64,000 nt of DNA, taken from an uncultured Opitutia bacterium (GTDB taxonomy: Bacteria > Verrucomicrobiota > Verrucomicrobiia > Opitutales > Puniceicoccaceae). The stretch is taken from contig CAJXLM010000001.1 in assembly GCA_913056175.1 (NCBI GenBank), positions 1 to 64,000 of the forward strand. Reading direction: 5' to 3'. Below, one piece after another: positions 46,799-56,360 of this stretch (the stretch's first letter is position 1; the number at the start of each line of letters is the position of its first letter). The notes below the pieces were generated by a model that was not told where the DNA came from, searched no databases, and saw only the letters and a list, made by a program, of their open reading frames with translations. Made by a program: the position numbers and the translations under genes.

Positions 46799-47344
46799 AT
46801 GACCCCCCGAGCGGAACTCCTTCTCACCGACGGATTCGAGGAAGTGGAAGCCCTTACTCCTGTCGACCTCCTTCGCCGGGCCGGCTTCGAGCTGGAGACC
46901 CTCGCCGTCGGTCCCGGCCTCGAAGTCACCGGCAAGCACGGCATTGCCGTGCGCGCGGACCGCACCCTCGGCGATTCTCCCGGGGACCTGCCCGACCTCC
47001 TCGTCCTTCCCGGCGGACCCGGCGTGGCCACCCTGCGCAAGGACCGGCGCGTCGTGGAGCGCGCCCGGGCCCAGCACCAGGCCGGCCGCACCCTTGGGGC
47101 CATCTGTGCCGCCCCGCTCGTCCTCCTCGAGGCCAGTATCCTGCCCGGCCGACCCTACACCGGTCATTTTTCGATCCGGGAGGAGTTGCCCGACCTCGCC
47201 GCCGAGCCCGTCGTCGTGGCCGGACCCCTCATCACCTCGCAGGGGGCCGGGACCGCCGTCCCCTTCGCCCTCACCCTGATCCGGGAAGTCATCGGGGAGG
47301 AAAAGGCCGGGGAGGTGGCCGCTTCCATCTGCTACCCCGGCTGA
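46799..47344 (+). CDS. DJ-1/PfpI family protein
   Basis: The 181-residue protein has the DJ-1 family core: opening ELLLTDGFEEVEALTPVDLL, central DLLVLPGGPGV, and the nucleophile elbow GAICAAPLVLLEA with the conserved cysteine. The segment YTGHFSIREELP and SQGAGTAVPFAL follow, as in YajL/ThiJ-like members. Proteins of this family act in oxidative stress and glyoxal detoxification; the specific activity is not known here. It is divergent from uvrB with about 180 bases between. Confidence 0.9.
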   Translation: MTPRAELLLTDGFEEVEALTPVDLLRRAGFELETLAVGPGLEVTGKHGIAVRADRTLGDSPGDLPDLLVLPGGPGVATLRKDRRVVERARAQHQAGRTLGAICAAPLVLLEASILPGRPYTGHFSIREELPDLAAEPVVVAGPLITSQGAGTAVPFALTLIREVIGEEKAGEVAASICYPG

Positions 47345-47431
47345 GCGGCAGGACCCTTTCGCGCTTCCCCCGCCCCACTGGTCCTGGGAACCCCGCCCTC
47401 CGGGAACGGCCACCGCCCCCGCCGCCCCCGG

Positions 47432-48874
47432 ATGGCCATTGCCCCACTGCTCCCCGATGGGCATTCTGCCCCCGTGAGCGAATCCCCCTACGACTTCCTC
47501 GTCCTCGGCGGCGGCAGTGCCGGCTACAACGCGGCCAACCTGGCCCGCCAGCACCTCGACCGCGTCGCCATCGTCGACGGCAGCCCCGAACTGGGTGGTC
47601 TCTGCATTCTCCGCGGATGCATGCCCTCGAAGACCCTCATCTACTCCGCGGAGGTCCTCCACCTCGCCCAACAAGGTTCCCGCTTCGGGCTGCACATTCC
47701 CACCGCCGAGGTCGACATGGCCGCGCTCCACCGCCGGAAACGGGAGGTCATCGGCGAGTTCGCCGAGTACCGCCAGGAGCAGCTCCTCTCGGAAAAGTTC
47801 GACCTCTACCGCCAGCACGGTGCCCTCCTTCCCGACGGCCGGGTTGCCCTCGCCGACGGCACGATCCTCACCGCCGAGCGGATCCTCCTCTCCACCGGAT
47901 CCCGGATCGCCGTGCCCCCCGTTCCCGGCCTCGCCGACACTCCCTTCTGGACCAGCGACGACATCCTCGACCTCGCGGAGGTACCCTCCTCGGTGATCGT
48001 CCTCGGGGGCGGGGTGGTCGCCTGTGAGCTCGCCCAGTACCTCCGCCGGATCGGGTCGGAGGTCGTACAGATCCAGCGCTCCGGACGGATCCTCAAGGAC
48101 CTCGCTCCCGACCTCTCCGCAGTGGCCGAGCAGGCCTTCCGGGACGAGGGGATCGAGCTGTTCACCGGGACGGCTCTCGAGAGCGTGGAGAGCCTCGACG
48201 GGGGCTCCCGGGTCCGCGTGCGTTTCCGGCACGGCGGGGAGACCGTCGAGCGGGAGGCCTCCCACCTGTTCAACGCCCTCGGCCGCCAGCCGGCCACCGA
48301 CGACCTCGGACTCCCCGAGGCCGGGATCGAGATCCTCCCCAGTGGCCACATCGCCACCGACGAGCACCAGCAGACGACCCGGCCCGGCGTGTACGCCGCC
48401 GGCGACTGCGCCGGCCCGCACGAGATCGTCCACGTCGCCATCCTCCAGGGGGAACACGCCGTGCGGCACTCGCTCGGCCTGCCCTCCCAGCCCCCCGACT
48501 ACGACAAGCTCCTCTGGGTCGTCTTCACCGATCCCCAGCTGGCGGCGGTGGGTCCGCCCGTGGAAGCCCTCGAGGAACGCTTCGGGAGCGACCTGCTGGT
48601 GGAGGACTTCCCCTTCGACGACCACGGCCGATCCATCCTCATGGAGGCCAAGTACGGCTATGTCCGAGTCTACGCGGACCGGGCCACCGGGCGGGTTCTC
48701 CGGGCGGAGTGCGCCGGCAAGGACGGGGGCGAACTCATCCACGCCATGTCCGTCGCGGTCGGGCTCGGGGCTACCGTGGAGGACCTCCTCGGGGTCCACT
48801 GGTACCACCCTACCCTCGCGGAGATCTGGACCTATCCCCTCGAGGACCTCGCCGACGCCCGGGCCGGCCGCTAA
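47432..48874 (+). CDS. FAD-dependent pyridine nucleotide-disulfide oxidoreductase (Lpd/MerA-like)
   Basis: The 480-residue flavoprotein has the FAD-binding opening DFLVLGGGSAGYNAANLAR, the redox-disulfide motif GGLCILRGCMPSK, the NAD(P)-binding VIVLGGGVVACELAQYL, and VYAAGDCAG near the second FAD motif. The C-terminal dimer domain ends with HPTLAE, containing the catalytic His-Glu pair of dihydrolipoamide dehydrogenases. The redox motif differs from the usual GGTCLNVGCIPSK. It could be an E3 partner for SucAB, but no lipoyl gene is adjacent and a general role in thiol redox is equally possible. GTG 47474 is an alternative start. Confidence 0.8.
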   Translation: MAIAPLLPDGHSAPVSESPYDFLVLGGGSAGYNAANLARQHLDRVAIVDGSPELGGLCILRGCMPSKTLIYSAEVLHLAQQGSRFGLHIPTAEVDMAALHRRKREVIGEFAEYRQEQLLSEKFDLYRQHGALLPDGRVALADGTILTAERILLSTGSRIAVPPVPGLADTPFWTSDDILDLAEVPSSVIVLGGGVVACELAQYLRRIGSEVVQIQRSGRILKDLAPDLSAVAEQAFRDEGIELFTGTALESVESLDGGSRVRVRFRHGGETVEREASHLFNALGRQPATDDLGLPEAGIEILPSGHIATDEHQQTTRPGVYAAGDCAGPHEIVHVAILQGEHAVRHSLGLPSQPPDYDKLLWVVFTDPQLAAVGPPVEALEERFGSDLLVEDFPFDDHGRSILMEAKYGYVRVYADRATGRVLRAECAGKDGGELIHAMSVAVGLGATVEDLLGVHWYHPTLAEIWTYPLEDLADARAGR

Positions 48875-49608
48875 TCGCCCCCTCGGCTCGGCGACCGCCA
48901 GCAGCCGTCGAGCAGGGCACGCGCCAGCTCCGCGGGCCGGGAGAGGAAGGGACTGTGGCCCGCCGGGAGGGAGACCACCGTGACCGGGGCGGCCCGCTCC
49001 GCCATGCGGTCCTGCCAGGCTGGCGGGATCATCCGGTCGTCCTCCGTGCGCACGTAGCGCTTGGGCAACTCCCGCCACGGTCCCGGGGCGAGGTGGACTT
49101 TCTCCCGCTGGGGGCCCAACGGCTCCGGTTCGAGGCGACGGATGGCCTCGGTCGCCCACGGTTCGGGCACGTCATGAAAGAGGAGGGCCCGGGCTCGATC
49201 CGGCCGGATCACCAATCCTTCCTCCCGTCGGTCGATCGCGCCCTCCCGCTCCCTCGACACCCCGGGCGAACGCGCCTCCGCAAAGCTCTGCCCCTCCACC
49301 GGAACATAGGCCGCCACGTACGCCAGGCCGGCCACCGCCGCCGGATCCTCCGCCGCCGCCATCGTTACCGGAAAGCCCCCCCAGGAATGCCCGACCAACA
49401 CCGGCGGTTCGGGCAACCGGCCCACTGCCTCCCGAATCGCCGCGACTGAGTCCGCCAACTTCCCTTCGCCCGCTGGCAGCCGTCTCGATCCGTGGCCCGG
49501 CAGGTCGATCGCCTCCGCCCGGGCACCCGATGCCCGCAGGCAATCAATGACCCGTTCCCAGCACCAGGCCCCGTGGCAAGCGCCATGAACGAGGAGGAAG
49601 GATCCCAT
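48871..49608 (-). CDS. Alpha/beta hydrolase (esterase-like)
   Basis: The 245-residue protein is a compact alpha/beta hydrolase. It begins FLLVHGACHGAWCWERVI, with the oxyanion-side HG, continues AIDLPGHGSR, and shows the nucleophile elbow LVGHSWGG with serine. The late AGHSPFLSRP carries the catalytic histidine. It resembles the plant methylesterase/MenH-like group, but the substrate is unknown. It converges on the flavoprotein gene with a four-base overlap of ends and follows the AlaX gene by about 24 bases. Confidence 0.85.
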   Translation of the reverse strand: MGSFLLVHGACHGAWCWERVIDCLRASGARAEAIDLPGHGSRRLPAGEGKLADSVAAIREAVGRLPEPPVLVGHSWGGFPVTMAAAEDPAAVAGLAYVAAYVPVEGQSFAEARSPGVSREREGAIDRREEGLVIRPDRARALLFHDVPEPWATEAIRRLEPEPLGPQREKVHLAPGPWRELPKRYVRTEDDRMIPPAWQDRMAERAAPVTVVSLPAGHSPFLSRPAELARALLDGCWRSPSRGGD

Positions 49609-49632
49609 GAGGGGGTGGCGCCGGACGCGGGC

Positions 49633-50379
49633 CTACTCCCGCGGTCCCGGGAAGCCGGGCGAATCCGCCAGGTGCAGGTTCACCCGCCGGTTCTGTCGTC
49701 CCTTCTTTTCGACCTTGCCCAGGCGCACCTCGCCGATCGCGGCTGTCCCGGCGACATGGGTGCCACCGCAGGGCTGCAGGTCGATCGGCGGGTTCCCCTC
49801 CCCGATCCGGACGAGCCGGATCCGACCGGCTCCGGCGGGTGGGCAGACCGAGAGCGTCTTGACGAGGGAGGGATTCGCGGCGAGCTCCTCCTCCCCGATC
49901 CACTCCGTGGTGACGGGATAATCGGCCGCGACCAGGGCCCGCAGGCGTTCCTCCAGTTCTTCCTTCGGGGCGGGAAGCTCCGCCATGGCGAAGTCCAGCC
50001 TTCCCTTCTCCGCGCCGATGGCCCCACCCGTTACCGGGTAGGGAAGCACCACCGAGAGGAGGTGCAGGGCCGTGTGGAGACGGGTGTGCCGGTCGCGGCG
50101 CTCCGCATCGACGAGCTGGACGACCTCCGTACCCGGGCCGAGGACAGCCGCGGGCTGCTCCGGAACCAGCACGATCTCCCCCTGCTCCCCGCGAAGGGAG
50201 TCCGCGATTGGGATGCGCGTGCCCCCAGCAACCAGAGCGCCCCGATCCCCCGGTTGTCCGCCCCCTTGAGGATAAAAGAGGGAGCCCTCCAGGACGACGC
50301 CACCGTCCGGGGTGATCGAGCGAACCACGCCCGGCGCCTCCCGGAGCTGCGGATGTTCGTGGTAGAGCGGCGCGGTCAT
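49633..50379 (-). CDS. AlaX-type alanyl-tRNA editing protein
   Basis: The 248-residue free-standing editing protein removes Ser or Gly mistakenly attached to tRNA-Ala. The zinc motifs HTRLHTALHLL (HxxxH) and PCGGTHVAGT (CxxxH) are complete. The N-terminal SLFYPQGGGQPGDRG segment is that of the editing domain of alanyl-tRNA synthetase. The size fits a short AlaX. It lies just beyond the tRNA-Leu gene on the same strand, without a clear functional tie. Confidence 0.92.
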   Translation of the reverse strand: MTAPLYHEHPQLREAPGVVRSITPDGGVVLEGSLFYPQGGGQPGDRGALVAGGTRIPIADSLRGEQGEIVLVPEQPAAVLGPGTEVVQLVDAERRDRHTRLHTALHLLSVVLPYPVTGGAIGAEKGRLDFAMAELPAPKEELEERLRALVAADYPVTTEWIGEEELAANPSLVKTLSVCPPAGAGRIRLVRIGEGNPPIDLQPCGGTHVAGTAAIGEVRLGKVEKKGRQNRRVNLHLADSPGFPGPRE

Positions 50380-50414
50380 CGGTGGGCCTTCGACCGGGGC
50401 AGACCCGGCGGGGG

Positions 50415-50501
50415 TGGTGCTGAGGGGGGGACTTGAACCCCCACGTCCTTGCGGACACTAGAACCTGAATCTAGCGCGTCTACCGATTCCGCCACCCCAG
50501 C
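50415..50501 (-). tRNA. tRNA-Leu (anticodon CAG)
   Basis: The 87-base gene folds as a class II tRNA with a long variable arm. The acceptor stem GCTGGGG pairs with CCTCAGC (one G-T pair), the D-loop region has GGTAGACGC, the anticodon stem CTAGA/TCTAG encloses TTCAGGT with anticodon CAG, the variable arm is TGTCCGCAAGGACG, and the T arm has GGTTCAAGTCC. The 3' CCA is encoded. It decodes CUG, a codon frequent in these genes. Confidence 0.97.
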
Positions 50502-50518
50502 GAGGGACCAAGCCGGAA

Positions 50519-51286
50519 TCATTCCCCCGCGCCGGATTCCACGTCAAGCGCGAAGGCCGGCAAGTCGGGCACATACCGCTCGAACTCCCCGGCCGCGTTC
50601 CGGCGGAGGTAGGGATCGGCGGCCGGTCCCTCGTCCCCGCCTTCCTCTTCCTCCCCCGGGGGAAGGCCCTCCTCAATCACCACCTCGACGGTCGTGTCCA
50701 GTTCGTCCGGGGGCTCGAGGGCCTGGGAAAGCCGCCGCGCCTGCTCATCCAGCATCCACGACGGGTGGCGAGGCCGGCCCTTCTTGAGACGATCAAAAAG
50801 GCAGGGGAAACGCTGCTTGCGGAAGCGCTCCTCGTAGTCGCGGATCCACTTCTCGGAAACAGCCGTTCCCCGGGGATCGATGAGGACCAGGTCCGAGAAA
50901 TGGATAGCCGCCTCGTACCAGCGATCCGCCTCCCGCGAGTCGCGGCAGGCCGGCCCGTGCACGAGGGTGGTCACCCGGCCCACCTCGAGAGTGCCGCGCG
51001 CGGTGCGGTCGGCCAATTGCTCGAGAAGGGGCGCCGGAAAGGCCCGCCCGCCGTAGACCAGCACCTGGAGGGCGCTTGCCGGCATCGCCTCGGCCCCTTC
51101 CACCCGCCAGGCGGAGGGTGGTACCGGGGGATGCCCAGCGGGGGCGGGCGCCTCGTCGTCCGCCGCCCAGACGCAGACATCCTCCTCCGGAAGGCGTTCC
51201 GCCCGCAGGAGTTGGTCGACGAGCGCCCAGCGGCCCGGATGCGGGCCGGCCAGGACCACGAAGAGGACCGGCCGGTCCGCGCTCAT
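50519..51286 (-). CDS. Protein of unknown function, possible degenerate CobW-type P-loop protein
   Basis: I do not recognise this 255-residue protein. It begins [20 protein letters not shown], placed like the Walker A of CobW/UreG-type GTPases, but the GKT residues are absent (GRW). A middle part [20 protein letters not shown] then [20 protein letters not shown] resembles the switch region in which such proteins read VVDA and ADRIVLNK. The C-terminal 60 residues are very acidic. Its start overlaps nothing but the aroC stop by four bases, so the two are transcribed together. The nucleotide-binding parallel is inference. Confidence 0.75.
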   Translation of the reverse strand: MSADRPVLFVVLAGPHPGRWALVDQLLRAERLPEEDVCVWAADDEAPAPAGHPPVPPSAWRVEGAEAMPASALQVLVYGGRAFPAPLLEQLADRTARGTLEVGRVTTLVHGPACRDSREADRWYEAAIHFSDLVLIDPRGTAVSEKWIRDYEERFRKQRFPCLFDRLKKGRPRHPSWMLDEQARRLSQALEPPDELDTTVEVVIEEGLPPGEEEEGGDEGPAADPYLRRNAAGEFERYVPDLPAFALDVESGAGE

Positions 51287-52386
51287 TCCACCTCCGGGAA
51301 GGCGAAGGCGCGGTTCTGGGCGAACTGCCGCATGGCATGGTCGATAAGGACGAGCGCGGTCATCGCCTCCACGATGGGCACCGCCCGCGGCACCACGCAG
51401 GGGTCATGGCGGCCCTTGGCCGCCAGCTCCGTATTCTCGCCCCCCCGCGAGACGGTTTGCTGCTTCTTGCGGACGGTGGCCGTCGGCTTGAAGGCCACCC
51501 GGAAGACCAACTCCTCCCCGTTGGTGATCCCGCCGAGGACCCCCCCAGCGCGGTTGGAGGTCGTGCGCACCCGGCCCTCCCGCATCTCGAAAGGGTCGTT
51601 GTGCTCGGAGCCGCGGAGCAGGGTGCCGGCGAAGCCCGAGCCGACCTCGAAGCCCTTCGTCGCCGGGATGGAGAGCATGGCCCGGGCGAGGTCCGCCTCC
51701 AGCCGGTCAAACACCGGGTCCCCCCAGCCCACCGGCAACCCGCGGGCCCGGCACTCCACGATTCCCCCGACGGAGTCCCCCTTGTCGCGGGCCGCCACGA
51801 TTTCCTGTTCCATCCGCGCGGCGGTCTCCGGGTGGGGACAGCGGACCGGGGTGGCCTCGACCTCCTCCCGGGAGGGAAAGGGCAGGTCCGGCGGGGTCTC
51901 CACCCCGTGGATCGCGGAAATGAAGGCGCGGATCTCCACCCCGTGGGCGAGCCGCAGGACCTTGTCGGCGACCGCCCCGGCCGCGACGCGGGCCGTGGTC
52001 TCCCGGGCCGAGGACCGACCTCCGCCCGCGTAGTCACGGATCCCGTACTTCTCCTGGTAGGTATAGTCGGCGTGGGAGGGGCGGTAGGTCTCCCTCATCT
52101 CCCGGTAGTCCGACGAGCGCTGATCGGCATTGGGGACCATCAAGGAGATCGGCGTGCCTGTCGTCCGCCCCTCGAAGACTCCCGAAAGGATCTGGACGGT
52201 ATCGCCCTCCTTGCGCGGGGTCGTCAGGGCGCTTTGCCCGGGGCGACGGCGGTCGAGAGCCTCCTGGATGTCCGCCGCCTCCAGCGGGAGGAGGGGCGGG
52301 CAGCCGTCGATGACGACTCCCATGCCGGCGCCGTGACTCTCGCCCCAGGAGGCGATGCGGAAAAGATGTCCGAAGTGGCTGCTCAT
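51283..52386 (-). CDS. aroC: Chorismate synthase
   Basis: The 367-residue enzyme makes chorismate, using reduced FMN. Signature segments are [75 protein letters not shown], and [18 protein letters not shown]. Start ATG 52386. The length is standard. The stop overlaps the start of the following unknown gene by four bases. No other aro genes are nearby. The region to the divergent SRP RNA is about 200 bases. Confidence 0.97.
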   Translation of the reverse strand: MSSHFGHLFRIASWGESHGAGMGVVIDGCPPLLPLEAADIQEALDRRRPGQSALTTPRKEGDTVQILSGVFEGRTTGTPISLMVPNADQRSSDYREMRETYRPSHADYTYQEKYGIRDYAGGGRSSARETTARVAAGAVADKVLRLAHGVEIRAFISAIHGVETPPDLPFPSREEVEATPVRCPHPETAARMEQEIVAARDKGDSVGGIVECRARGLPVGWGDPVFDRLEADLARAMLSIPATKGFEVGSGFAGTLLRGSEHNDPFEMREGRVRTTSNRAGGVLGGITNGEELVFRVAFKPTATVRKKQQTVSRGGENTELAAKGRHDPCVVPRAVPIVEAMTALVLIDHAMRQFAQNRAFAFPEVE

Positions 52387-52587
52387 GACTCGCGGACCCC
52401 TATCCTCACAGCGACCAACCCGATGCGCAACCCCAGCGCCCGGCCCGGCCCACCGGATGGCTTCCTTTCGCGCCCGTTCTGGGGGGAAACCGGAAGCGGG
52501 CGCGGGAGGACGGGCCCCGCGGGGATTCGCCGGTAAGCCACCGAATTGGGTTGCGTTCCCCGGGGAAAAACCGTTCTCCTCTCTCTC
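52387..52587. promoter_or_regulatory. Divergent region between aroC and the SRP RNA gene
   Basis: About 200 bases with no gene. It must hold promoters for aroC (leftward) and ffs (rightward). TTGCGT at 52551-52556 may be part of the ffs promoter, but no matching second hexamer is convincing. Confidence 0.3.
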
Positions 52588-52683
<96 letters not shown>

Positions 52684-52689
52684 TTTTTT
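52684..52689 (+). terminator. T run ending the SRP RNA gene
   Basis: Six T residues directly follow the closing stem of the SRP RNA, which itself serves as the terminator hairpin. Confidence 0.8.
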
Positions 52690-52759
52690 GTTGCCCGTTC
52701 CACCGAGCTGTGGCCATGGTCTCCGGCGTGGGCAAGCCCCGGCCCCGAGCGAACGGAAC

Positions 52760-54166
52760 ATGAACGAATTCTGGATCCAAACGGGGATCATTGCCGCCAG
52801 CATCTTCGCGGCAGTATTCGGAGCGATCTGGTTGCTCCGTCGATGGTTGCGCCGGGGGGAGATCGCCGCCCCGCTCCCGGACACCCCGGACTTTCCCGCG
52901 GCGGAGCGCAGCTCCCCGTCCCCCAGCACCGAGGAACTCCGCCGCCGCATCGAGCGGGTGCGCGGGGTGGAGAACCGCCTCGAGCGCTCCCGACAGCGGA
53001 TCGAGGAACGGCGCGAGGAGCTCGACCGCAAACTCCTCGAGGTCGCCCAACTGACGCCCGCGCAGGCCCGGGAAGCCCTCGTGGAAAACCTGCGGGCCGA
53101 GGCGGACGAGTATCTCGAGCAGGTGCGCCACGAGCTCTTCGACATCCCGGAACACAAGCTGGAGGAGCGGGCCAAGCTGACCCTCCTCGCCGCCATGCAG
53201 CGGATCGCGACCCGCCCGCTCAGCGAGCAGACCTCGACCACCCTGCCCATTCCCAACGAGGAGATGAAGGGGCGGATCATCGGGCGCGAGGGCCGCAACA
53301 TCCGCACCTTTGAATCGGTGACCGGGGTTTCCCTGCTCATCGACGAGACCCCGGACACCGTCCTCCTCAGCGGGTTTGATCCCGTCCGCCGGGAAATCGC
53401 CCGGCAGACCCTCGCGGCCCTCATTGAGGACGGCCGCATCCATCCCGCCAGCATCGAGGAAAAGTACGAGCAGGCCTCCGGGGAGATGGACAAGACGATC
53501 ACCACCCTCGGGGAGGAAAGCCTCCGGCGCCTCCACCTCTCCCGGGTCCACCCGGAGATCGTCTCCCTGCTCGGGAAGCTCCACTTCCGCCACTCCAACA
53601 ACCAGAACACCCTCCAGCACAGCGAGGAGGTCGGCTTCCTCTGTTCCCTCCTTGCCGCGGAGATCGGCTTCGATCCCGAACTCGCCAAGCGGGCTGGCCT
53701 CTTCCACGACCTCGGCAAGGCGATCGGCCAGGAATTCGAGGGCAGCCACGCCGCCGCGGCCGCCAAGGTCCTCCGGCACCACGGGGAGTGCGAGGAGGTC
53801 GTCAACGCGGTCGCCGCCAGCCACGGCGAGGTCGCCGCCGAATCTCCCTACGCCGGCCTCGTCATGCTGGCCGACAGCGTCTCCGCCGCCCGGCCCGGGG
53901 CCCGGGCCGATTCCAGCAACGGCTACATCCAGCGGGTCCGCTCCCTCGAGAACCTCGGCCGCGCCTTCGAGGGCGTGCGCGACTGCTACGCCCTGCAGGC
54001 CGGCCGGGAAATCCGGGTCATCGTCGACCCCGACCAGCTCGGCGACGCCGAGGCCCGCGTCCTCGCCCTCAAGCTCCGCTCGCGGATCGAGGCGGAACTG
54101 CACTACCCCAGCACCATCAAGGTCACCGTCATCCGCGAGTCCCGGTACAGCGAAGTGGCGACCTGA
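52760..54166 (+). CDS. rny: Ribonuclease Y
   Basis: The 468-residue membrane-anchored endoribonuclease starts mRNA decay. An N-terminal membrane helix ([17 protein letters not shown]) is followed by a charged coiled coil, here shorter than in the usual 510-530 residue proteins. Then come the KH domain [20 protein letters not shown] and the HD domain with [12 protein letters not shown] and FHDLGKAIG. Start ATG 52760. It follows the SRP RNA by 70 bases and precedes the permease genes by 20. Confidence 0.95.
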   Translation: MNEFWIQTGIIAASIFAAVFGAIWLLRRWLRRGEIAAPLPDTPDFPAAERSSPSPSTEELRRRIERVRGVENRLERSRQRIEERREELDRKLLEVAQLTPAQAREALVENLRAEADEYLEQVRHELFDIPEHKLEERAKLTLLAAMQRIATRPLSEQTSTTLPIPNEEMKGRIIGREGRNIRTFESVTGVSLLIDETPDTVLLSGFDPVRREIARQTLAALIEDGRIHPASIEEKYEQASGEMDKTITTLGEESLRRLHLSRVHPEIVSLLGKLHFRHSNNQNTLQHSEEVGFLCSLLAAEIGFDPELAKRAGLFHDLGKAIGQEFEGSHAAAAAKVLRHHGECEEVVNAVAASHGEVAAESPYAGLVMLADSVSAARPGARADSSNGYIQRVRSLENLGRAFEGVRDCYALQAGREIRVIVDPDQLGDAEARVLALKLRSRIEAELHYPSTIKVTVIRESRYSEVAT

Positions 54167-54185
54167 GGAGAACGAGCGCCCCGCC

Positions 54186-55139
54186 GTGGCCCGCTACCTC
54201 CTCCGCCGGATCCTCCTCGTGGTCCCCGTCCTCTGGGCGGTGGCCACCCTCACCTTCTTCCTCGTGCGGGCGGCCCCCGGCGACCCCTTCTCCGCCGAGA
54301 AGAGCATCCCCGAGGAGAGCCGGGCGGAGATCGAGGCGTTCTACGGGCTCGACCAGCCGCTGCCCGTGCAGTACCTCCGCTACCTCGGGAACCTCCTGCG
54401 GCTCGACCCCGGTTATTCCTACTCCCACCCGGGATTCACCGTCGGGGAAATCATCCGGGACCACTTCCCGACCACCCTCGCCTACGCCGTGCCCGGATTC
54501 CTCTTCGCCCTTTTCCTCGGGATCGGGCTCGGCCTGCTCGCGGCCCTCCGCCGGGGCGGCTGGGGAGACTTCCTCGCCTCCACCCTCGCCCTCGCCGGAA
54601 TCTGCCTGCCCACCTTCGTGATCGGGCCGCTCCTCGCCCTCCTCCTCGGCGCCTGGCTCGGCCTCCTCCCCACCGTGGGCTGGTCCGGCGGGGCCGACTT
54701 CGGGGCCGGCTTCCCGCCCTGGGCCTACGCGGTCCTCCCCGCCCTCACCCTCGGCTTCCTCTACACGGCCTTCGTCACCCGCCTGACCCGGTCCGGTCTC
54801 CTCGAGGCCCTCGGCAGCGACTTCGTGCGGACCGCCCGGGCCAAGGGACTCGGCCGGCCCCGCATCCTCTGGAGGCACGCCCTTCCCGTCAGCCTGCTCC
54901 CGGTCGTCAATTTCCTCGGCCCCGCCCTCGCCGGGGGGCTGACCGGCTCCTTCGTCATTGAGACCCTCTTTCACATTCCCGGGCTCGGCCAGTTCTTCGT
55001 GGATGCCGCCATCAACCGGGACTATCCCCTCCTCCTCGGCCTCGTCGTCTTCTACGCCACCCTCATCCTGCTGCTCAACCTCCTCGCCGACCTCCTCCAG
55101 GCCGTCCTCAACCCCCGGATCCGCGAGGAAATGGGCTGA
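54186..55139 (+). CDS. Peptide/nickel-type ABC transporter permease (OppB/DppB family)
   Basis: The 317-residue membrane protein has the DppB/OppB opening YLLRRILLVVPVLWAVATLT and FFLVRAAPGDPF, and several helices. The cytoplasmic EAA-like loop DFVRTARAKGLGRPRILWRH contacts the ATPase. FHIPGLGQFFVDAAINRDYP is the typical C-terminal segment. Start is GTG 54186. It pairs with the next permease. No binding protein or ATPase gene stands next to them, so those parts must be elsewhere if the transporter works. Confidence 0.92.
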   Translation: MARYLLRRILLVVPVLWAVATLTFFLVRAAPGDPFSAEKSIPEESRAEIEAFYGLDQPLPVQYLRYLGNLLRLDPGYSYSHPGFTVGEIIRDHFPTTLAYAVPGFLFALFLGIGLGLLAALRRGGWGDFLASTLALAGICLPTFVIGPLLALLLGAWLGLLPTVGWSGGADFGAGFPPWAYAVLPALTLGFLYTAFVTRLTRSGLLEALGSDFVRTARAKGLGRPRILWRHALPVSLLPVVNFLGPALAGGLTGSFVIETLFHIPGLGQFFVDAAINRDYPLLLGLVVFYATLILLLNLLADLLQAVLNPRIREEMG

Positions 55140-55142
55140 CCG

Positions 55143-56312
55143 ATGACCGAGCGACCGCCCCCCGACGCCGGCCGTCCCCGGCGCCCCCTCTCCCCCGTCG
55201 CCCTCGGGGCCGCCCTCGTCCTCGGCCTGATCGCGCTCCTCTGTGCGGTCGGCCCCCTCGTCTGGCCCGTCTCCTCCGCGACCACCCACCTCTCCCTCGG
55301 AGCCACTCCACCCCTCGCCACGATCCTCGAGTTGGAAACCACCGGGGACGAGCGCCTCCTCGACCTCCCGCGGGCCGACCGGCTCGCCGCGAACGGCAAC
55401 CGGGCCCTCGGGGACCTCCTGCCCGGGCGCGCCCCCCTTGAGCCCGCGCCGGGGGAGACCATCGCCTGGGTCCAGGTGCCCCCGGTCCTCCCCGGCCCGG
55501 AGGGCTATCCCGTTCCCCCCGCCTGGGTGCGGCCCGGGGAAGGGGAGGCCTACCTCGCCGCGGTCGCCCCGCACCTGGAACCCGACCCCGGCTGGCAGCA
55601 GACCTGGAAAGTCGGCGCCTCCCCCCTGCGCTTCCTCCTCGGCACGGACGAGCTCGGGCGCGACCTCGCCGTGCGCATCCTCGAGGGCGGCCGGCTCTCC
55701 CTCGCCGTCGGGCTCGCCGCCACCCTCGTCTCCGTGACGATCGGCCTCCTCTACGGGGGCATCGCCGGCTACGCCGGCGGTCGGGTCGACACGCTCCTCA
55801 TGCGCATCGTCGACGTGCTCTACTCCCTGCCCTTTCTCCTCTTCGTCATCCTCCTCATGGTCGTCTTCCCCCGCAGCCTCCTCCTCCTCTTCCTCGCCAT
55901 CGGCGCCGTGGAGTGGCTGACCACCGCCCGGATCGTGCGCGGGGAGATCCTCGCGCGAAAACGGCTCCCCTATGTCCTCGCCGCCCGGGCCCTCGGCCTC
56001 GGCCACGGGACGATCCTCCTGCGCCACCTCCTCCCGAATACCCTCGGTCCCGTCCTCGTTTACGCCACCCTCACCGTGCCCACCGTCATCCTCCTCGAGT
56101 CCGTCCTCAGCTTCCTCGGCCTCGGCGTGCAACCCCCGGCCAGTTCCTGGGGAATCCTCATCAACGAGGGGGCCGAGCGCATGCTGGCGTATCCCTGGAT
56201 GCTGGTGGGCCCCTCCCTCCTCTTTGCCCTCACCCTGCTCAGCCTGAACCTGCTCGGCGACGGGCTGCGCGACCGCCTCGACCCGCGGGCCCGCTTCCGG
56301 CTGCGTCGTTGA
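55143..56312 (+). CDS. Peptide/nickel-type ABC transporter permease (OppC/DppC family)
   Basis: The 389-residue permease is longer than typical OppC (about 300). After the first membrane helix comes an extra periplasmic stretch of about 110 residues (55260-55620). The core then starts with FLLGTDELGRDLAVRILEGG, continues with the GGIAGYAGGRVDTLLMRIVD helix and VLAARALGLGHGTILLRHL, the ATPase-contact loop, and ends SFLGLGVQPPASSWGILINE. The inserted stretch resembles that of YejE-like permeases of microcin C/oligopeptide type, a tentative comparison. It begins three bases after the OppB-like gene. Confidence 0.9.
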   Translation: MTERPPPDAGRPRRPLSPVALGAALVLGLIALLCAVGPLVWPVSSATTHLSLGATPPLATILELETTGDERLLDLPRADRLAANGNRALGDLLPGRAPLEPAPGETIAWVQVPPVLPGPEGYPVPPAWVRPGEGEAYLAAVAPHLEPDPGWQQTWKVGASPLRFLLGTDELGRDLAVRILEGGRLSLAVGLAATLVSVTIGLLYGGIAGYAGGRVDTLLMRIVDVLYSLPFLLFVILLMVVFPRSLLLLFLAIGAVEWLTTARIVRGEILARKRLPYVLAARALGLGHGTILLRHLLPNTLGPVLVYATLTVPTVILLESVLSFLGLGVQPPASSWGILINEGAERMLAYPWMLVGPSLLFALTLLSLNLLGDGLRDRLDPRARFRLRR

Positions 56313-56360
56313 CCCCGCGCCGGAACCCCCAAGACTTTTCCCCCAAACCTCCCTCCTCCC

